Assembly: GCA_016788375.1 (NCBI GenBank)
Contig: JAEUSI010000005.1
Coordinates: 1-64,000 of the forward strand
DNA: 64,000 nt
Source of the DNA: Ignavibacteria bacterium
GTDB taxonomy: Bacteria; Bacteroidota; Ignavibacteria; Tepidaquicellales; Tepidaquicellaceae
Direction of reading: 5' to 3'
In this document: positions 48,886-59,525 of the stretch, piece by piece
Numbering within the stretch: the stretch's first letter is position 1
How the letters are laid out: every line of letters begins with the position of its first letter
Notes under the pieces: generated by a model
Seen by the model: the letters and a program-made list of their open reading frames with translations, nothing else
Told to the model about the DNA's origin: nothing
Databases searched by the model: none
Translations under genes and position numbers: made by a program

Positions 48886-49308
48886 ATGAAAAAGAAAATA
48901 ACGTCAGTTGTTTTTTTTGTACTGGTAATCTTAACGGTTGTTCCGTCTGCTTTTTCACAGAATAAAAATCCTACAGACAAATTGCCGACAGATAAAGCAG
49001 TACAGGAAAATTACAATATAGAAGGTATTTTTCAGTGTGACTGGAACGGAAAATATTATGTAAGACAGATCGGGAATGAAATACTTTGGTTCGGAGAGGA
49101 TGACAGTGTAAGTCCGCTCTGGTCAAATGTTGCTCACGGAACAATAAACGGTAATGTATTAACAGTTATCTGGGGGGATGTTCCGAAAGGAAGCATTATG
49201 CAGCACGGAAATCTTGTAATACAGATAAATTCAAACGACAATTTCACTTTGATTTCGCAGGACGGGGATAATTTCGGAAGTTCTGTCTGGAACAGGGTTA
49301 ATCCGTAA
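48886..49308 (+). CDS. Small exported protein, unknown
   Basis: A 140-residue protein with a signal peptide (about 1-24, SAFSQN). The mature domain is a short beta-rich unit (DWNGKYYVRQIGNEILWFGE, NVLTVIWGDVPKGSI, NNFTLISQDG) typical of small eight-stranded barrel-like domains in secreted proteins of this group. A GGGGGA run before the ATG acts as a plausible ribosome-binding site. Function unknown. Confidence 0.6.
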   Translation: MKKKITSVVFFVLVILTVVPSAFSQNKNPTDKLPTDKAVQENYNIEGIFQCDWNGKYYVRQIGNEILWFGEDDSVSPLWSNVAHGTINGNVLTVIWGDVPKGSIMQHGNLVIQINSNDNFTLISQDGDNFGSSVWNRVNP

Positions 49309-49474
49309 TCTGAACTGACTGTTACAATATTTCATAAACTGAAAACCTGCTTTTGAAAAAAACAGGCTTAAAGATTGATTTATTCCGTATTTCATTAATT
49401 AAAGCATTGTATTCTCTGATTTTACATTGCTAATCAAGCACTTTATAATTATTTTTGTTTAAAACAATTCCTTA

Positions 49475-50953
49475 ATGGCTAAAGGTTATAATGTTCTATT
49501 TGTAACAAGTGAAGTATTTCCATATTCAAAAACAGGCGGTTTGGCAGATGTTTCAAATTCCCTCCCCCAGGCTTTAAATTCACTCGGAAATGACGTAAGA
49601 ATTATAAGTCCTAAATATGGTCAGCTTGATGAAAGACGGCTTCAGATTCATGAAATTAAGCGTCTGAAAGAATTAAAAATAAATGTTAACAGGAAAGACA
49701 CGAGATTCAGCATAAAATCTTCCTTTATTCACGGAAAGAATACCAAAGCCCAGATGTATCTTGTCGAAAGCAATGATTATTTTAAGAATAAAGGTATTTA
49801 TCAGAATTCAAAGACCAAGAAAGATTTTTCAAATAATGATGAACGGTATCTGTTCTTTTGTAAAGCCGTAATCGAAATTCTTGAAATTCTTCAGTGGAAG
49901 CCGGATGTGATTCACTGTAATGACTGGCAGACAGGTCTTATTCCAGCTTTTATAAAAACTCTTTATAAAAATAATCCTTATCTTTCTGACATTAAAACTG
50001 TTTTCACAATTCACAATCTTGCTTATCAGGGTAATTTTCCGAAATCAACATTTGTAAAGACTGAAATGCCGGATTCAGTGCTGACGGAAAAAGGAGGGCT
50101 TCATTTCGGACAGTTCAGTTTTCTCAAAACCGGACTGAATTACGCGGATAAAATAAGCACTGTAAGCCAGAAGTATTCCGAAGAAATCAGATCTGACAAG
50201 GAATTCGGATGCGGACTGCAGGATGTGCTTAATTCCAGAAAGAAAGATATTGTGGGTATTTTAAACGGCATTGATTACTCAATATGGAATCCGACTGTAG
50301 ATAAACTTATTCCGTACAGATATACTTATCAGGAAGTTCCTTTAAAGTATGAGAACAAAAGAGAACTTCTCGAAAAATATAAAATCGAATATAACGAAGA
50401 TATTCCTCTGATAGGTGTTATCAGCAGGCTTGTTGATCAGAAGGGATTTGATCTGATAGAAAAGGTGATTCCCCTGCTGATGAAAGAAAAAGTTCATATG
50501 ATTATACTTGGAACAGGCGAGGAAAAGTATCATAAGTTTTTAAAGAAAGTTGAAAAAAAATATAAATCGAAACTTGCCGTTCATATAGGTTTTGACGAAG
50601 ATCTTGCTCATCATATAGAAGCTTCTTCCGATATGTTTCTTATGCCGTCAAAATACGAACCCTGCGGGCTTAATCAGATGTACAGCCTGAAATACGGAAC
50701 CGTTCCGATTGTCAGGAATACCGGCGGGCTTTCCGATACTATCATTGATTACAGAAAACCGAAAGGAAACGGATTTCTCTTTGACAAATATGACCCGAAC
50801 GAACTTATGAAAACCGTCAAAACTGCGCTTAACCTTTTTAAGGACAAGAATAAATGGAATAAGCTTGTAAGAGAAGGTATGTCTCTTGATTTTTCATGGA
50901 AAGTTTCCGCTCTGAAGTATATGAAACTTTACAAAGATGTTTCCTCAAAGTAA
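49475..50953 (+). CDS. glgA: Glycogen (starch) synthase
   Basis: A 492-residue GT5 glycosyltransferase that extends alpha-1,4-glucan from ADP- or UDP-glucose. Signature parts are KTGGLADVSNSLP (ADP-glucose binding loop), HCNDWQTGLIPAF, TVFTIHNLAYQG, VSRLVDQKGFDLI and PSKYEPCGLNQMYSLKYGT. Length is normal. Other glg genes are not in the window. The next gene starts eight bases after the stop. Confidence 0.95.
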   Translation: MAKGYNVLFVTSEVFPYSKTGGLADVSNSLPQALNSLGNDVRIISPKYGQLDERRLQIHEIKRLKELKINVNRKDTRFSIKSSFIHGKNTKAQMYLVESNDYFKNKGIYQNSKTKKDFSNNDERYLFFCKAVIEILEILQWKPDVIHCNDWQTGLIPAFIKTLYKNNPYLSDIKTVFTIHNLAYQGNFPKSTFVKTEMPDSVLTEKGGLHFGQFSFLKTGLNYADKISTVSQKYSEEIRSDKEFGCGLQDVLNSRKKDIVGILNGIDYSIWNPTVDKLIPYRYTYQEVPLKYENKRELLEKYKIEYNEDIPLIGVISRLVDQKGFDLIEKVIPLLMKEKVHMIILGTGEEKYHKFLKKVEKKYKSKLAVHIGFDEDLAHHIEASSDMFLMPSKYEPCGLNQMYSLKYGTVPIVRNTGGLSDTIIDYRKPKGNGFLFDKYDPNELMKTVKTALNLFKDKNKWNKLVREGMSLDFSWKVSALKYMKLYKDVSSK

Positions 50954-50961
50954 AATTGCCG

Positions 50962-51540
50962 ATGCAGAAAGCTATTTTTCTTGACAGGGACGGTACAATT
51001 AACGAAGAAGTAAACTATTTAAAAAAAATCAGCGATATCAGAATTTTTCCCGGTGCTGTAAAAGCTCTTCAGAAATTCAAATACTTAGGTTACTTAAATA
51101 TTGTCATTACTAATCAGTCGGGAGTTGCAAGAGGATTTCTGAGTGAAGAACAGCTGAATTATATACACTCTGAATTGAAGAATATTCTGACCAGCAGCGG
51201 CGAATGCCTGATTGATGATATCTTTTATTCGCCTTATCACGCTGAAGGGATTATTGATAAATATAAAATACAGAGTCCAGACAGAAAACCCGGTACGGGC
51301 ATGATTTCTAAAGCCTGTTCAAAGCATAATATTGATTTGCAGGAATCATATTTTATAGGTGACAGTTTTACCGATATGCTGTGCGCTCAAAACGCAGGAC
51401 TGAAAAAAATCCTCGTGAAAACAGGTTATGGCGCAGCTGACCTTATTAAGTGCGCTGATAATAATCTCAGTGTGGAATATACAGCTGATGATTTGCTTGA
51501 TGCTGCGGATTTTATAGAAAAATCTTTTCAGAACGTTTAA
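50962..51540 (+). CDS. GmhB-like HAD phosphatase (no zinc site)
   Basis: A 192-residue HAD-superfamily phosphatase of the GmhB/HisB-N type, which in other species dephosphorylates heptose bisphosphate. Core motifs are FLDRDGTINEE (nucleophile Asp), VITNQSGVARG, and the late Asp pair in YFIGDSFTDM. The usual zinc loop cysteines (CPHH...CxCRKP) are absent: here SPYHAEG...QSPDRKPGTG. The 22-residue in-frame extension upstream lies inside glgA and does not match the family, so the ATG at 50962 is chosen. Confidence 0.82.
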   Translation: MQKAIFLDRDGTINEEVNYLKKISDIRIFPGAVKALQKFKYLGYLNIVITNQSGVARGFLSEEQLNYIHSELKNILTSSGECLIDDIFYSPYHAEGIIDKYKIQSPDRKPGTGMISKACSKHNIDLQESYFIGDSFTDMLCAQNAGLKKILVKTGYGAADLIKCADNNLSVEYTADDLLDAADFIEKSFQNV

Positions 51541-51565
51541 ATTAAAATTAACTTTTCCGGATTAA

Positions 51566-52771
51566 TTGAAAATAAATAATAAGAGCCGAAATAAAATTTT
51601 TAAGATGTATCATTGCTTCGGCATGTTTCTTGTCGCCGCAATGCTGATTTCATTTCAAAGCTGTGAGAACAATCCTAACGATCTCGGATTAAGCTTTATC
51701 CCTTCTGATGATACTACATCCGTAAGGTTTCTGGATTCTGAAACTGACAGTATGACGATTACTTACGATAATTACAGACAGTATATAAATACATATCTGT
51801 CTGATTTGCTTTTGGTGGGAAACTATCAGAGTTATCAGTCCAGCTTTTTGTTAAAGTTTTATCAGATTACACAGGATTATGACAGTTCGGAAGTTTTGTC
51901 CGCTTCTTTGAAGCTCAGATACGGAGGCTATTACTTTAAGGATGAAAACGGTCAGACTGACTTTAATATTTATAACGTAGTTTCTGATCTGAATTACGCT
52001 ACCATTACATATGATTCGGTTTCTTCTTCGGATTTCGGCAGTAAATCTGTCGGAAGTTTCAGCGGTGTTGTTCCGGATTCGACATATCTTGAATTGACCA
52101 TAGATAACAATACTGTCAGAGACTGGTTAAATTATTCTGCTGATACTTCTTATGCTGTTAAAAATAACGGAATTGCTTTTCTTCCGAATATGAGTTCTTC
52201 AACAATAAAAGGATTTTTTCTTATTAACAATAATGTTGAATACATTCCGACTTTGACGGTAATTGTTTCGAAAAACGGTGACATTGACACGCTGAAATTA
52301 AACACATCTGTCGGTCTGTTTCTGTCTAATGCTCCTGCGTCAATAATTCCCCCGGAAAGATTCCTTCTTCAGAACGGAATCGGTTATAAAAATATTCTGA
52401 AATTTGATTTGTCAAAACTTCCGGCAAACGTGATAATTAACAATGCTAATCTTCAGTTCACTCTGGATAATTCGGAATCTTTTATTTCTTCCGGAACCGA
52501 CAAGCGGATGGTTATAGGCATGGTTACCGACAGCACCACAAAAGACGACAGTTTGTTTTTTGACTGCTATATTCAGGATTCAGTTTTGTATAATGTTAAC
52601 CTGAACTCTGTCTTTCAGAGATGGAACTCGGGAGTTATGCCCAATCTCGGGATTACAATCAGAAATGCTGATCAGAAGGAAAATCTCGATAACTTTGCAA
52701 TTTTTTCACCGCTGTATTCCGATCCGAATAAAAGACCTCATTTAAAAATCACCTATACTTTGAGGAATTAA
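51566..52771 (+). CDS. DUF4270-like lipoprotein
   Basis: A 401-residue lipoprotein starting at TTG (a later ATG at 51605 is possible but would remove the basic n-region). The lipobox is SFQSC (Cys33), followed by ENNPNDLGLSFIPSDD, the typical opening of Bacteroidota DUF4270 proteins, then a long beta-rich region. In Bacteroidota these lie next to glycogen synthase, as here. Function unknown; the mature protein probably sits on the outer membrane. Confidence 0.75.
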   Translation: MKINNKSRNKIFKMYHCFGMFLVAAMLISFQSCENNPNDLGLSFIPSDDTTSVRFLDSETDSMTITYDNYRQYINTYLSDLLLVGNYQSYQSSFLLKFYQITQDYDSSEVLSASLKLRYGGYYFKDENGQTDFNIYNVVSDLNYATITYDSVSSSDFGSKSVGSFSGVVPDSTYLELTIDNNTVRDWLNYSADTSYAVKNNGIAFLPNMSSSTIKGFFLINNNVEYIPTLTVIVSKNGDIDTLKLNTSVGLFLSNAPASIIPPERFLLQNGIGYKNILKFDLSKLPANVIINNANLQFTLDNSESFISSGTDKRMVIGMVTDSTTKDDSLFFDCYIQDSVLYNVNLNSVFQRWNSGVMPNLGITIRNADQKENLDNFAIFSPLYSDPNKRPHLKITYTLRN

Positions 52772-52773
52772 TC

Positions 52774-54030
52774 ATGAAGATAAAACTTATTTTAATATTC
52801 ATTTTTTCTTTTATAGGTTTACGCGGATATTCACAGGTCTCTAATGAATTTCCCGGAGGTTCTCCTTATTCAATTTTCGGAATGGGCGATCTGAATTATT
52901 ATACAAGCGCCAGAACTTATTCGATGGGAATTTTAGGAACTTCTCTTTTCGGAAATTACGTAAATACTTACAATCCTGCCGCTCTTACTAAACTCAGGAA
53001 TACTATTATCACGACAAATTTTAATTACGGATTCTTAAGGTCTGTAAATGACATTTCACAGAATGAAGTGTCCGACGGCAATGTCCTTGGTATAAATCTG
53101 GGAATTCCGTTTGATCAGGTTAGAGGATGGGCTATGTCTCTCGGATTTAATCCAGCCACGCTCGTAAATTATAAAATCAAACTGCTTGAAAGTATCGGCG
53201 GAGAAGAGTATTCGCAGACTTATTCCGGAAACGGAGGCCTTTCCAGAATCAGCATCGGAATGAGTTATAATGTTCTGAGAAAAATAAGCATCGGTCTGGA
53301 ATATGATTATGCATTCGGTGAAATAATGAGGCTTAATTATATAAATTTTAATAATTCAGGTTATACAAATACATTGATAAGAAAGGAAACCGATTTTCAG
53401 AATTCGTTTATGAAAGCCGGAATAATTTTTGAAATTGGCAAACTGCTGAATAATCTGAAAATAAGAAATCTTTCTTTAGGATTTGCTTACCAGTCGGGAT
53501 TTGATCTTAGTACAAGGCAGGACGGGATTTATACTACAGCAACCGGAATCGATACGGTTTTTCTGAAACAGGGTTTAACTTCGTTCCCGGCTTCATACAG
53601 TGCTGGAATTTCTAACTTATTCGGAAATAAATATCTTGTAAGCGCTGATATTGCGATGCAGGACTGGAGCAATTTCACCGAACTCAGCGCGTCTGCAACA
53701 AATTATTTTACATCTTACAGAGCCGGTATCGGAATGGAAATATTTCCTGATCCGGAAAGCGTGACTTTTTTCGGAAGAATGACTTACAGGCTCGGAGGTT
53801 TTTATGAGAAGTCGTATTATCAGGTGAAAGGTCAGGACATAACCGGCTTCGGAATCAGAGGAGGCGTAAATGTACCTATCAGTACTTACAATTCTCTGGA
53901 TTTCGGAGTAAATTATTCCGTCAAGGGTACTTCCGATAACGGACTTATCAAGGATGAATTTCTAAATTTTACAGCCGCCGTAAACTTCGGAGAACTCTGG
54001 TTTATCAGACCGAGAGATGAAGATAAATAA
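52774..54030 (+). CDS. FadL-like outer-membrane beta-barrel protein
   Basis: A 418-residue exported barrel with signal peptide (about 1-20, GYSQ). It begins [23 protein letters not shown], a sequence common at the N-terminus of Bacteroidota OmpP1/FadL-like proteins, then alternating strands ([35 protein letters not shown]). It starts two bases after the DUF4270-like stop and so shares its transcript. Whether it transports or scaffolds is unknown. Confidence 0.7.
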   Translation: MKIKLILIFIFSFIGLRGYSQVSNEFPGGSPYSIFGMGDLNYYTSARTYSMGILGTSLFGNYVNTYNPAALTKLRNTIITTNFNYGFLRSVNDISQNEVSDGNVLGINLGIPFDQVRGWAMSLGFNPATLVNYKIKLLESIGGEEYSQTYSGNGGLSRISIGMSYNVLRKISIGLEYDYAFGEIMRLNYINFNNSGYTNTLIRKETDFQNSFMKAGIIFEIGKLLNNLKIRNLSLGFAYQSGFDLSTRQDGIYTTATGIDTVFLKQGLTSFPASYSAGISNLFGNKYLVSADIAMQDWSNFTELSASATNYFTSYRAGIGMEIFPDPESVTFFGRMTYRLGGFYEKSYYQVKGQDITGFGIRGGVNVPISTYNSLDFGVNYSVKGTSDNGLIKDEFLNFTAAVNFGELWFIRPRDEDK

Positions 54031-54071
54031 ATAAACTAAATTTTTTTCAAAGAATATTAATACTTTCTGAA

Positions 54072-55385
54072 ATGGAATCTGTAAATCATAATCTTAAAGA
54101 TTACGACAGCGAAATTTTTGAAGCCGTAAAGAACGAAACAAGAAGGCAGGCTGAAAAGCTGGAGCTTATAGCTTCGGAAAATTTTGTTTCACATGCTGTC
54201 ATTCAGGCGCTTGGATCGGTTCTGACAAATAAGTATGCCGAAGGCTATCCCGGCAAAAGATATTACGGAGGATGCGAATATGTTGATGTTGCCGAAAATC
54301 TCGCCAGAGACAGGGCAAAGAAATTATTCGGAGCCGAATATGTAAATGTTCAGCCTCATTCGGGAAGTCAGGCGAATATGGCCGTTTATTTTACTCTCGT
54401 AAAACCTGGTGATAAGGTTATGGGAATGGATCTTTCGCACGGCGGACATCTTACTCACGGTTCTCCCGTTAACTTTTCCGGACAGCTGTATAATTTTACC
54501 CAGTACGGTATTAATCCCGAAACTGAATTACTCGACTATGATTTAATCGAACAGGTTGTATTAAAGGAAAAACCGAAGATGATTACTGTAGGCGCCAGCG
54601 CTTATTCAAGAAATATTGATTATAAAAAATTCAGGGAAATAGCTGATAAAACAGGCTCTTTTCTGTGGGCTGATATTGCTCATCCCGCCGGATTAATTGC
54701 AAAAAAACTTCTTAATGATCCCGTACCTTACTGTCATATTATCACAACTACTACTCACAAAACTCTCCGCGGTCCGAGAGGCGGAATGATTTTGATGGGA
54801 AAGGATTTTGAAAATCCCTTCGGTCTAAAAGCTCCTAAATCAGGACGTACAAAAATGATGAGCGAACTGATTGATTCTATGGTTATGCCGGGTATTCAGG
54901 GCGGTCCGCTTATGCACGTCATTGCCGCCAAAGCCGTCGCATTTAAAGAAGCTCTTGAAGATGATTTCCTTGTTTATGCTAAACAGGTAATTAAAAATGC
55001 TCAGGCATTTGCAAATAAAATGATTTCTCTTGATTATAAAGTAATATCCGGAGGAACTGATAATCACTTATTCCTTATTGACCTCAGAAATAAAAATATT
55101 TCCGGCAAAGCTGCTCAGGAAACGCTTGATGAAGTCGGCATTACATGCAATAAAAACTCGGTTCCTTTTGATGACAAAAGCCCTCTCATAACAAGCGGTG
55201 TAAGAATCGGAACTCCTGCTCTTACTACAAGAGGAATGAAAGAAGCTGAAATGGAGCAGATTGCAGAGTTTATTGACAGGGTAATTTCTGATTCTAAAAA
55301 TGAAAATGTAAAAAAAGAAGTAAGTGAAGATGTAAAAAGTCTTACGTCGAAGTTTAAACTTTATGATGATCTGAAAATCGGTTAG
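54072..55385 (+). CDS. glyA: Serine hydroxymethyltransferase
   Basis: A 437-residue PLP enzyme that converts serine and THF to glycine and methylene-THF. Conserved features: [56 protein letters not shown] and the PLP-lysine motif [14 protein letters not shown]. Slightly longer than E. coli GlyA (417). Feeds the one-carbon pool used by MetF. No riboswitch was seen in the 41 bases upstream. Confidence 0.97.
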   Translation: MESVNHNLKDYDSEIFEAVKNETRRQAEKLELIASENFVSHAVIQALGSVLTNKYAEGYPGKRYYGGCEYVDVAENLARDRAKKLFGAEYVNVQPHSGSQANMAVYFTLVKPGDKVMGMDLSHGGHLTHGSPVNFSGQLYNFTQYGINPETELLDYDLIEQVVLKEKPKMITVGASAYSRNIDYKKFREIADKTGSFLWADIAHPAGLIAKKLLNDPVPYCHIITTTTHKTLRGPRGGMILMGKDFENPFGLKAPKSGRTKMMSELIDSMVMPGIQGGPLMHVIAAKAVAFKEALEDDFLVYAKQVIKNAQAFANKMISLDYKVISGGTDNHLFLIDLRNKNISGKAAQETLDEVGITCNKNSVPFDDKSPLITSGVRIGTPALTTRGMKEAEMEQIAEFIDRVISDSKNENVKKEVSEDVKSLTSKFKLYDDLKIG

Positions 55386-55406
55386 CGGACAATTTTAACA
55401 TTAACT

Positions 55407-56204
55407 ATGGTTACTGATCCTGAAGCGGACAATACTGATTATGAAGTGACAAATGAAACCGAAATGACTTTCATTGAACATCTGGAAGAACTTCGGTGGA
55501 GAATTATAAAATCAGCAGCCGGAATAATTATAGGCGGAATAATTGCAGGCATTTTTATTACGAGGATTATGGATGATATTCTCCTTCTTCCCGCTGCGCA
55601 GACTGTCCCCCCGCTCAAACTTCAGAATATTAAGCCTTTCGGACAGTTTTCTCTTTATATGGAAGTAATAGTTTTCTCCGGCGTGATACTGAGTCTCCCT
55701 AATATTTTGTTTCAGATCTGGAAATTTATCGAACCTGCGCTTAAGCCTTCTGAAAGAAAATATATTTCGTCAATTGTGCTCTTTTCATCGGTTTGTTTTT
55801 TAGCCGGAGTCGTGTTTGCTTATTTTGTCCTTCTTCCGACAGCTTTATCTTTTTTCGCGACAGTCGGTTCTTCCATCATTGACAATAATATTGCAGTTGA
55901 CGAGTATTTCAGTTTTATAATTTCCACTATGATTGCTGCCGGTCTGGTTTTCGAACTTCCGATGATTTCATTTTTTCTTTCAAAAATCGGGATACTGAAG
56001 CCCGAATTTATGCGCAAATACAGAAAGCATGCGGTCATAATAATCTTAATTGCAGCCGGCATTCTTACTCCGAGCCCGGATGTTACAAGCCAGCTCCTGC
56101 TTGCAGGACCTTTGTTTGTATTATATGAAATAAGCATTATCATTTGCAGGTTTTCTCAGAAAAAAAACATCACTGAAACTTCTCCGGAAGGTTATAATAA
56201 ATAA
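55407..56204 (+). CDS. tatC: Twin-arginine translocase subunit TatC
   Basis: A 265-residue inner-membrane protein with six hydrophobic helices and the TatC start (MTFIEHLEELRWRIIKS), then an FSLYMEV and PNILFQIWKFIEPALKPSERK loop pair. TatC recognises twin-arginine signal peptides and exports folded proteins, often metalloenzymes. TatA/B are not next to it; the closest neighbours are glyA (21-base gap) and the prenyl synthase (12-base gap). Confidence 0.95.
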   Translation: MVTDPEADNTDYEVTNETEMTFIEHLEELRWRIIKSAAGIIIGGIIAGIFITRIMDDILLLPAAQTVPPLKLQNIKPFGQFSLYMEVIVFSGVILSLPNILFQIWKFIEPALKPSERKYISSIVLFSSVCFLAGVVFAYFVLLPTALSFFATVGSSIIDNNIAVDEYFSFIISTMIAAGLVFELPMISFFLSKIGILKPEFMRKYRKHAVIIILIAAGILTPSPDVTSQLLLAGPLFVLYEISIIICRFSQKKNITETSPEGYNK

Positions 56205-56216
56205 AAACATCTTAAT

Positions 56217-57185
56217 TTGAATTTAAACAGGATTTCCGAACCGGTCAGAACAGAATTAAAAGAATTTGAAAATCAGTTTGCTGATGTACTTAAAACAAGA
56301 GTTGCTCTCATTGACCTGATTACAAAGTATATTCTCAGGCAGAAAGGCAAGAAAATCAGGCCTATACTGGTTTTGCTCTCGGCAAAACTCTGCGGGGAAA
56401 TTAACAGAAGAACCTATATTGCGGCAAATCTCGTCGAGCTGCTTCATACGGCAACTCTCATTCATGATGATGTCGTGGATGATGCAAAAACCAGAAGAGG
56501 AATCGCTTCCGTTAATGCCGTCTGGAAAAACAAGGCATCCGTCCTTATCGGTGATTATCTGCTTTCCAAAGGACTTCTTCTTTCTCTTGAAAACAATGAA
56601 TATGATTTTCTTCAGCTTACTTCCGAAGCCGTAAAAAGAATGAGTGAAGGCGAGCTTCTTCAGATTCAGAAAGCAAGAAATTTTGATGCCACCGAAGAAA
56701 CTTATTTCAGGGTTATTTCCGACAAGACTGCGTCACTTATTAAAACCTGCTGCAAACTCGGCGCTCTGAGCACTGCAAAAGACAAAACAGATATTGACAG
56801 ACTCGGAAGTTTCGGCGAGAATATCGGCATTTCGTTTCAGCTGAGAGATGATATACTGGATTATACGGGAAGAAAAAAGCTTCTCGGTAAATCAACGGGA
56901 AATGATCTCAAGGAAAAAAAGTTTACTCTGCCGCTTATTGTCGCGCTCCGCAATGCCCCGAAGAAAAAATCCGCCGGGATTATGAAACTGATAAAAAGCG
57001 ACCGTACAAAAAAATTCGATGAAGTTTATGAGTTTGTTGTTGAATTCGGAGGCGTTGATTATGCGCTCAAGAAAGCGGATGAATATTCATCCGCGGCGAA
57101 AACTGCTTTGAATGATTTCAAAAGCAGCGACGTGAAAGATGCTATGATCGGGTTTGTGGAGTTTGTAAGCAGAAGAGATTACTGA
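56217..57185 (+). CDS. Polyprenyl diphosphate synthase
   Basis: A 322-residue trans-prenyltransferase starting at TTG (no nearby ATG). The first Asp-rich motif is HDDVVDDAKTRRG and the second is RDDILDYTG; both bind Mg2+ and diphosphate. Residues before the first motif (VELLHTATLI) favour a long-chain product, as in octaprenyl (IspB) or heptaprenyl synthases that make quinone side chains, but chain length is not certain. Convergent with ccmF. Confidence 0.9.
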   Translation: MNLNRISEPVRTELKEFENQFADVLKTRVALIDLITKYILRQKGKKIRPILVLLSAKLCGEINRRTYIAANLVELLHTATLIHDDVVDDAKTRRGIASVNAVWKNKASVLIGDYLLSKGLLLSLENNEYDFLQLTSEAVKRMSEGELLQIQKARNFDATEETYFRVISDKTASLIKTCCKLGALSTAKDKTDIDRLGSFGENIGISFQLRDDILDYTGRKKLLGKSTGNDLKEKKFTLPLIVALRNAPKKKSAGIMKLIKSDRTKKFDEVYEFVVEFGGVDYALKKADEYSSAAKTALNDFKSSDVKDAMIGFVEFVSRRDY

Positions 57186-57248
57186 TTTATGAATCAGACT
57201 CTCCTGCAGCTTAATATTTGATTTTAACTTTTCCTGTAATTTAAAAAA

Positions 57249-59522
57249 TTATTTCTTCAGCTCTTTTCTTCTTTTTAAAATAGAAATAAAGAATCCGAGC
57301 ACAAGCACTCCTGTACCGATCCATAATACATTGATGAACGGCTTTACGGATGCTGTGAGTACAAGCGTTTCATCGGTTCTGTGATTATGCGATGTATTGT
57401 TCTTGTTTACGACTGCGATAGTTGCCGTAGTTCCGCCTTCTTCCTCGCCCTTAATTGACATTTTTACAAAATAAAATCCGTAAACATCATTTCCCGTAAT
57501 ACCCGCAGCAAGATATTCCGGATTGCCGTCGGTGTATTTAATCTTAGGCTCGAGTGTTTCGGTGAATTTGCTGTCCTTTACTTTTATAATTGCTCCGATT
57601 GTGTAATTACCGGAACGGATTTCTTCACCTCCCATATCCAGATTGTATGTATTAAAATCATTAAACTGGATTGAAACATCTCCGACTTTTTTCTCTTCGC
57701 CTTTTTTAAGTTCGATAAGTTCATCCTGCGAGAACACCTCCGGCTCGACAAGACCCATCGGAGACAGATACAAATCCTTCGTGACAAAATTTGCAATGTC
57801 CGGATTTTTCATTACTCCTTTGGAATATTCGCTGTAATACATTACCGGCTGAAGAAGCATTTCTTTGTTGTCCTTTTCAATCTTAACGTTAAAATGATAT
57901 TTGGTATCGGTTTTATTGTTAGGATCTTCAAATGGCGTTGCGCCGAGATAAGTCAGAGTATATCCGAAAGCATCCTGCGGTTTATTCAGCTCGAGAGAAA
58001 TATTTTCGTCTTCGCTGTATTTGGACGAACCGATAATTCCGAGAAAAACCAGTGCAAGTCCGATATGCGCTGTATAGGCTCCGATTGAAGTTTTGTTTTT
58101 TCTGAATGCATTGACGGCTAATTCCGCATTAACAAAGAATGTAAAAAGAGCGGCGAGTGCAAACAAAGCAATTAGAAAATCCTGAACTCCGATGAAAACA
58201 AGTCCTAATGTTACAACGATTGCAAGCGAAAGCGGAAATATAAGGCTTTTGAAAAATCTTTTTTCGTCATCCTGCTTCCATTTCAGCAAAAGGCTTATTC
58301 CGTTAATGAGCGCTATCATTATTGCAATGGGAAGATTCATCTTATTGTAAAATGTAGCGTCAATCGTTCCCTTCTGAAATATCGGCCATGTCGTCCCCGC
58401 TAATATCACAAGCGCGGCTGCACAAAGGGTTATCGATCCGATAAAAAGCGTTGATTCCCGCGAAAGCATTTTATTAGGTTCGGCGTTAAGTGCTTTGAGC
58501 TCCTTGTATCTGTATAATATTGCGGCTATTGAAATCAGAGTGAACAGTGAAATAAATACTATTAAAGCCAGATATACTTCATATCCGGGATCTACAAATG
58601 AGTGAACGGATGAATCGCCGAGTATTCCGCTTCTTGTAAGAAATGTCGAATACAGCACAAGCAGGTAAGAAGCTATGCACAGCACAAGATTCGTTTTCTT
58701 GTATCCGCCTGTTCTTCTCTGCGCAATCATTGTATGAATTGCGGCAACGATTACAAGCCATGGTATAAATGATGAATTTTCCACCGGATCCCATGCCCAG
58801 TATCCGCCCCAGCCCAGCACACCGTATGCCCAGTATCCGCCCATCATAATTCCTAGACCCAGTATCATTCCGGAAAACAAAAGCCACGGCATCGAAAATT
58901 TAATCCAGTCATTGTATCTGTTCTTCATAAGCGTTCCGATTGCAAAGCAAAACGGAGCTGCAAGCGATGAAAATCCGAGGAACAGCGTAGGCGGATGTAT
59001 TACTATCCAGAAATTCTGAAGCAAAGGATTTAGTCCTCTTCCCTCCGGCGGAATAAATCCGACTTCGACTTCACCGGCAAATTTTTCCCATATATACAGA
59101 AACGGGGATTTCAGAATTAATATCAGTCCCAGAAAGGAAACTATCAGCGTGAAAATGCTCATTACCTGAGCTTCAAGCCTGTCGCCTCTCGATACGTAAT
59201 TAAGGAGAAAAATTCCGATTATCGCAGTCATTGTTGTCCACAGCATGAAACTTCCCTCCTGCCCAGAATAAAATGTAGACATAAGCAGAGGAAGCTGCAG
59301 CTCCGAATTGCTCTGCTCCCATACGTATGCATACTGATACTGATGTGTAAGTATCAGATACATGAAAAATGCAGCCGTCGACAATATTCCTATCGCAGTT
59401 ACATGATAAAAGAATCTTCCCGTTTTCAGAAATTTTTCCTTTCCCATGTGGGTAAGGAAATAAAACAGGCTCGAAAGTACTGCCGTAGTAAAAAAAATGT
59501 AAACCAGAAATTTACCTGTCAT
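57249..59522 (-). CDS. ccmF: Cytochrome c-type biogenesis protein CcmF
   Basis: A 757-residue inner-membrane heme lyase with some 14-15 helices and the WWD heme-handling motif (GWGGYWAWDPVENSSFIPWL) about one third in, plus conserved histidines nearby (WIVIHPPTLFLGFS). A large periplasmic domain (about 500-720) precedes the last helix. It ligates heme to CxxCH apocytochromes. Last gene of the minus-strand ccm cluster, three bases after ccmE. Confidence 0.94.
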   Translation of the reverse strand: MTGKFLVYIFFTTAVLSSLFYFLTHMGKEKFLKTGRFFYHVTAIGILSTAAFFMYLILTHQYQYAYVWEQSNSELQLPLLMSTFYSGQEGSFMLWTTMTAIIGIFLLNYVSRGDRLEAQVMSIFTLIVSFLGLILILKSPFLYIWEKFAGEVEVGFIPPEGRGLNPLLQNFWIVIHPPTLFLGFSSLAAPFCFAIGTLMKNRYNDWIKFSMPWLLFSGMILGLGIMMGGYWAYGVLGWGGYWAWDPVENSSFIPWLVIVAAIHTMIAQRRTGGYKKTNLVLCIASYLLVLYSTFLTRSGILGDSSVHSFVDPGYEVYLALIVFISLFTLISIAAILYRYKELKALNAEPNKMLSRESTLFIGSITLCAAALVILAGTTWPIFQKGTIDATFYNKMNLPIAIMIALINGISLLLKWKQDDEKRFFKSLIFPLSLAIVVTLGLVFIGVQDFLIALFALAALFTFFVNAELAVNAFRKNKTSIGAYTAHIGLALVFLGIIGSSKYSEDENISLELNKPQDAFGYTLTYLGATPFEDPNNKTDTKYHFNVKIEKDNKEMLLQPVMYYSEYSKGVMKNPDIANFVTKDLYLSPMGLVEPEVFSQDELIELKKGEEKKVGDVSIQFNDFNTYNLDMGGEEIRSGNYTIGAIIKVKDSKFTETLEPKIKYTDGNPEYLAAGITGNDVYGFYFVKMSIKGEEEGGTTATIAVVNKNNTSHNHRTDETLVLTASVKPFINVLWIGTGVLVLGFFISILKRRKELKK

Positions 59523-59525
59523 AAT

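Noticed and set aside
49346-49366. Weak hairpin (CCTG...CAGG) before glgA resembling the one after tRNA-Leu
   Set aside because: Short, imperfect stem without a T run; not enough to call a terminator or repeat family.
50896-50961. Longer start for the HAD phosphatase inside glgA
   Set aside because: The added residues read through the glgA end and do not match the family, which begins at QKAIFLDRDG.
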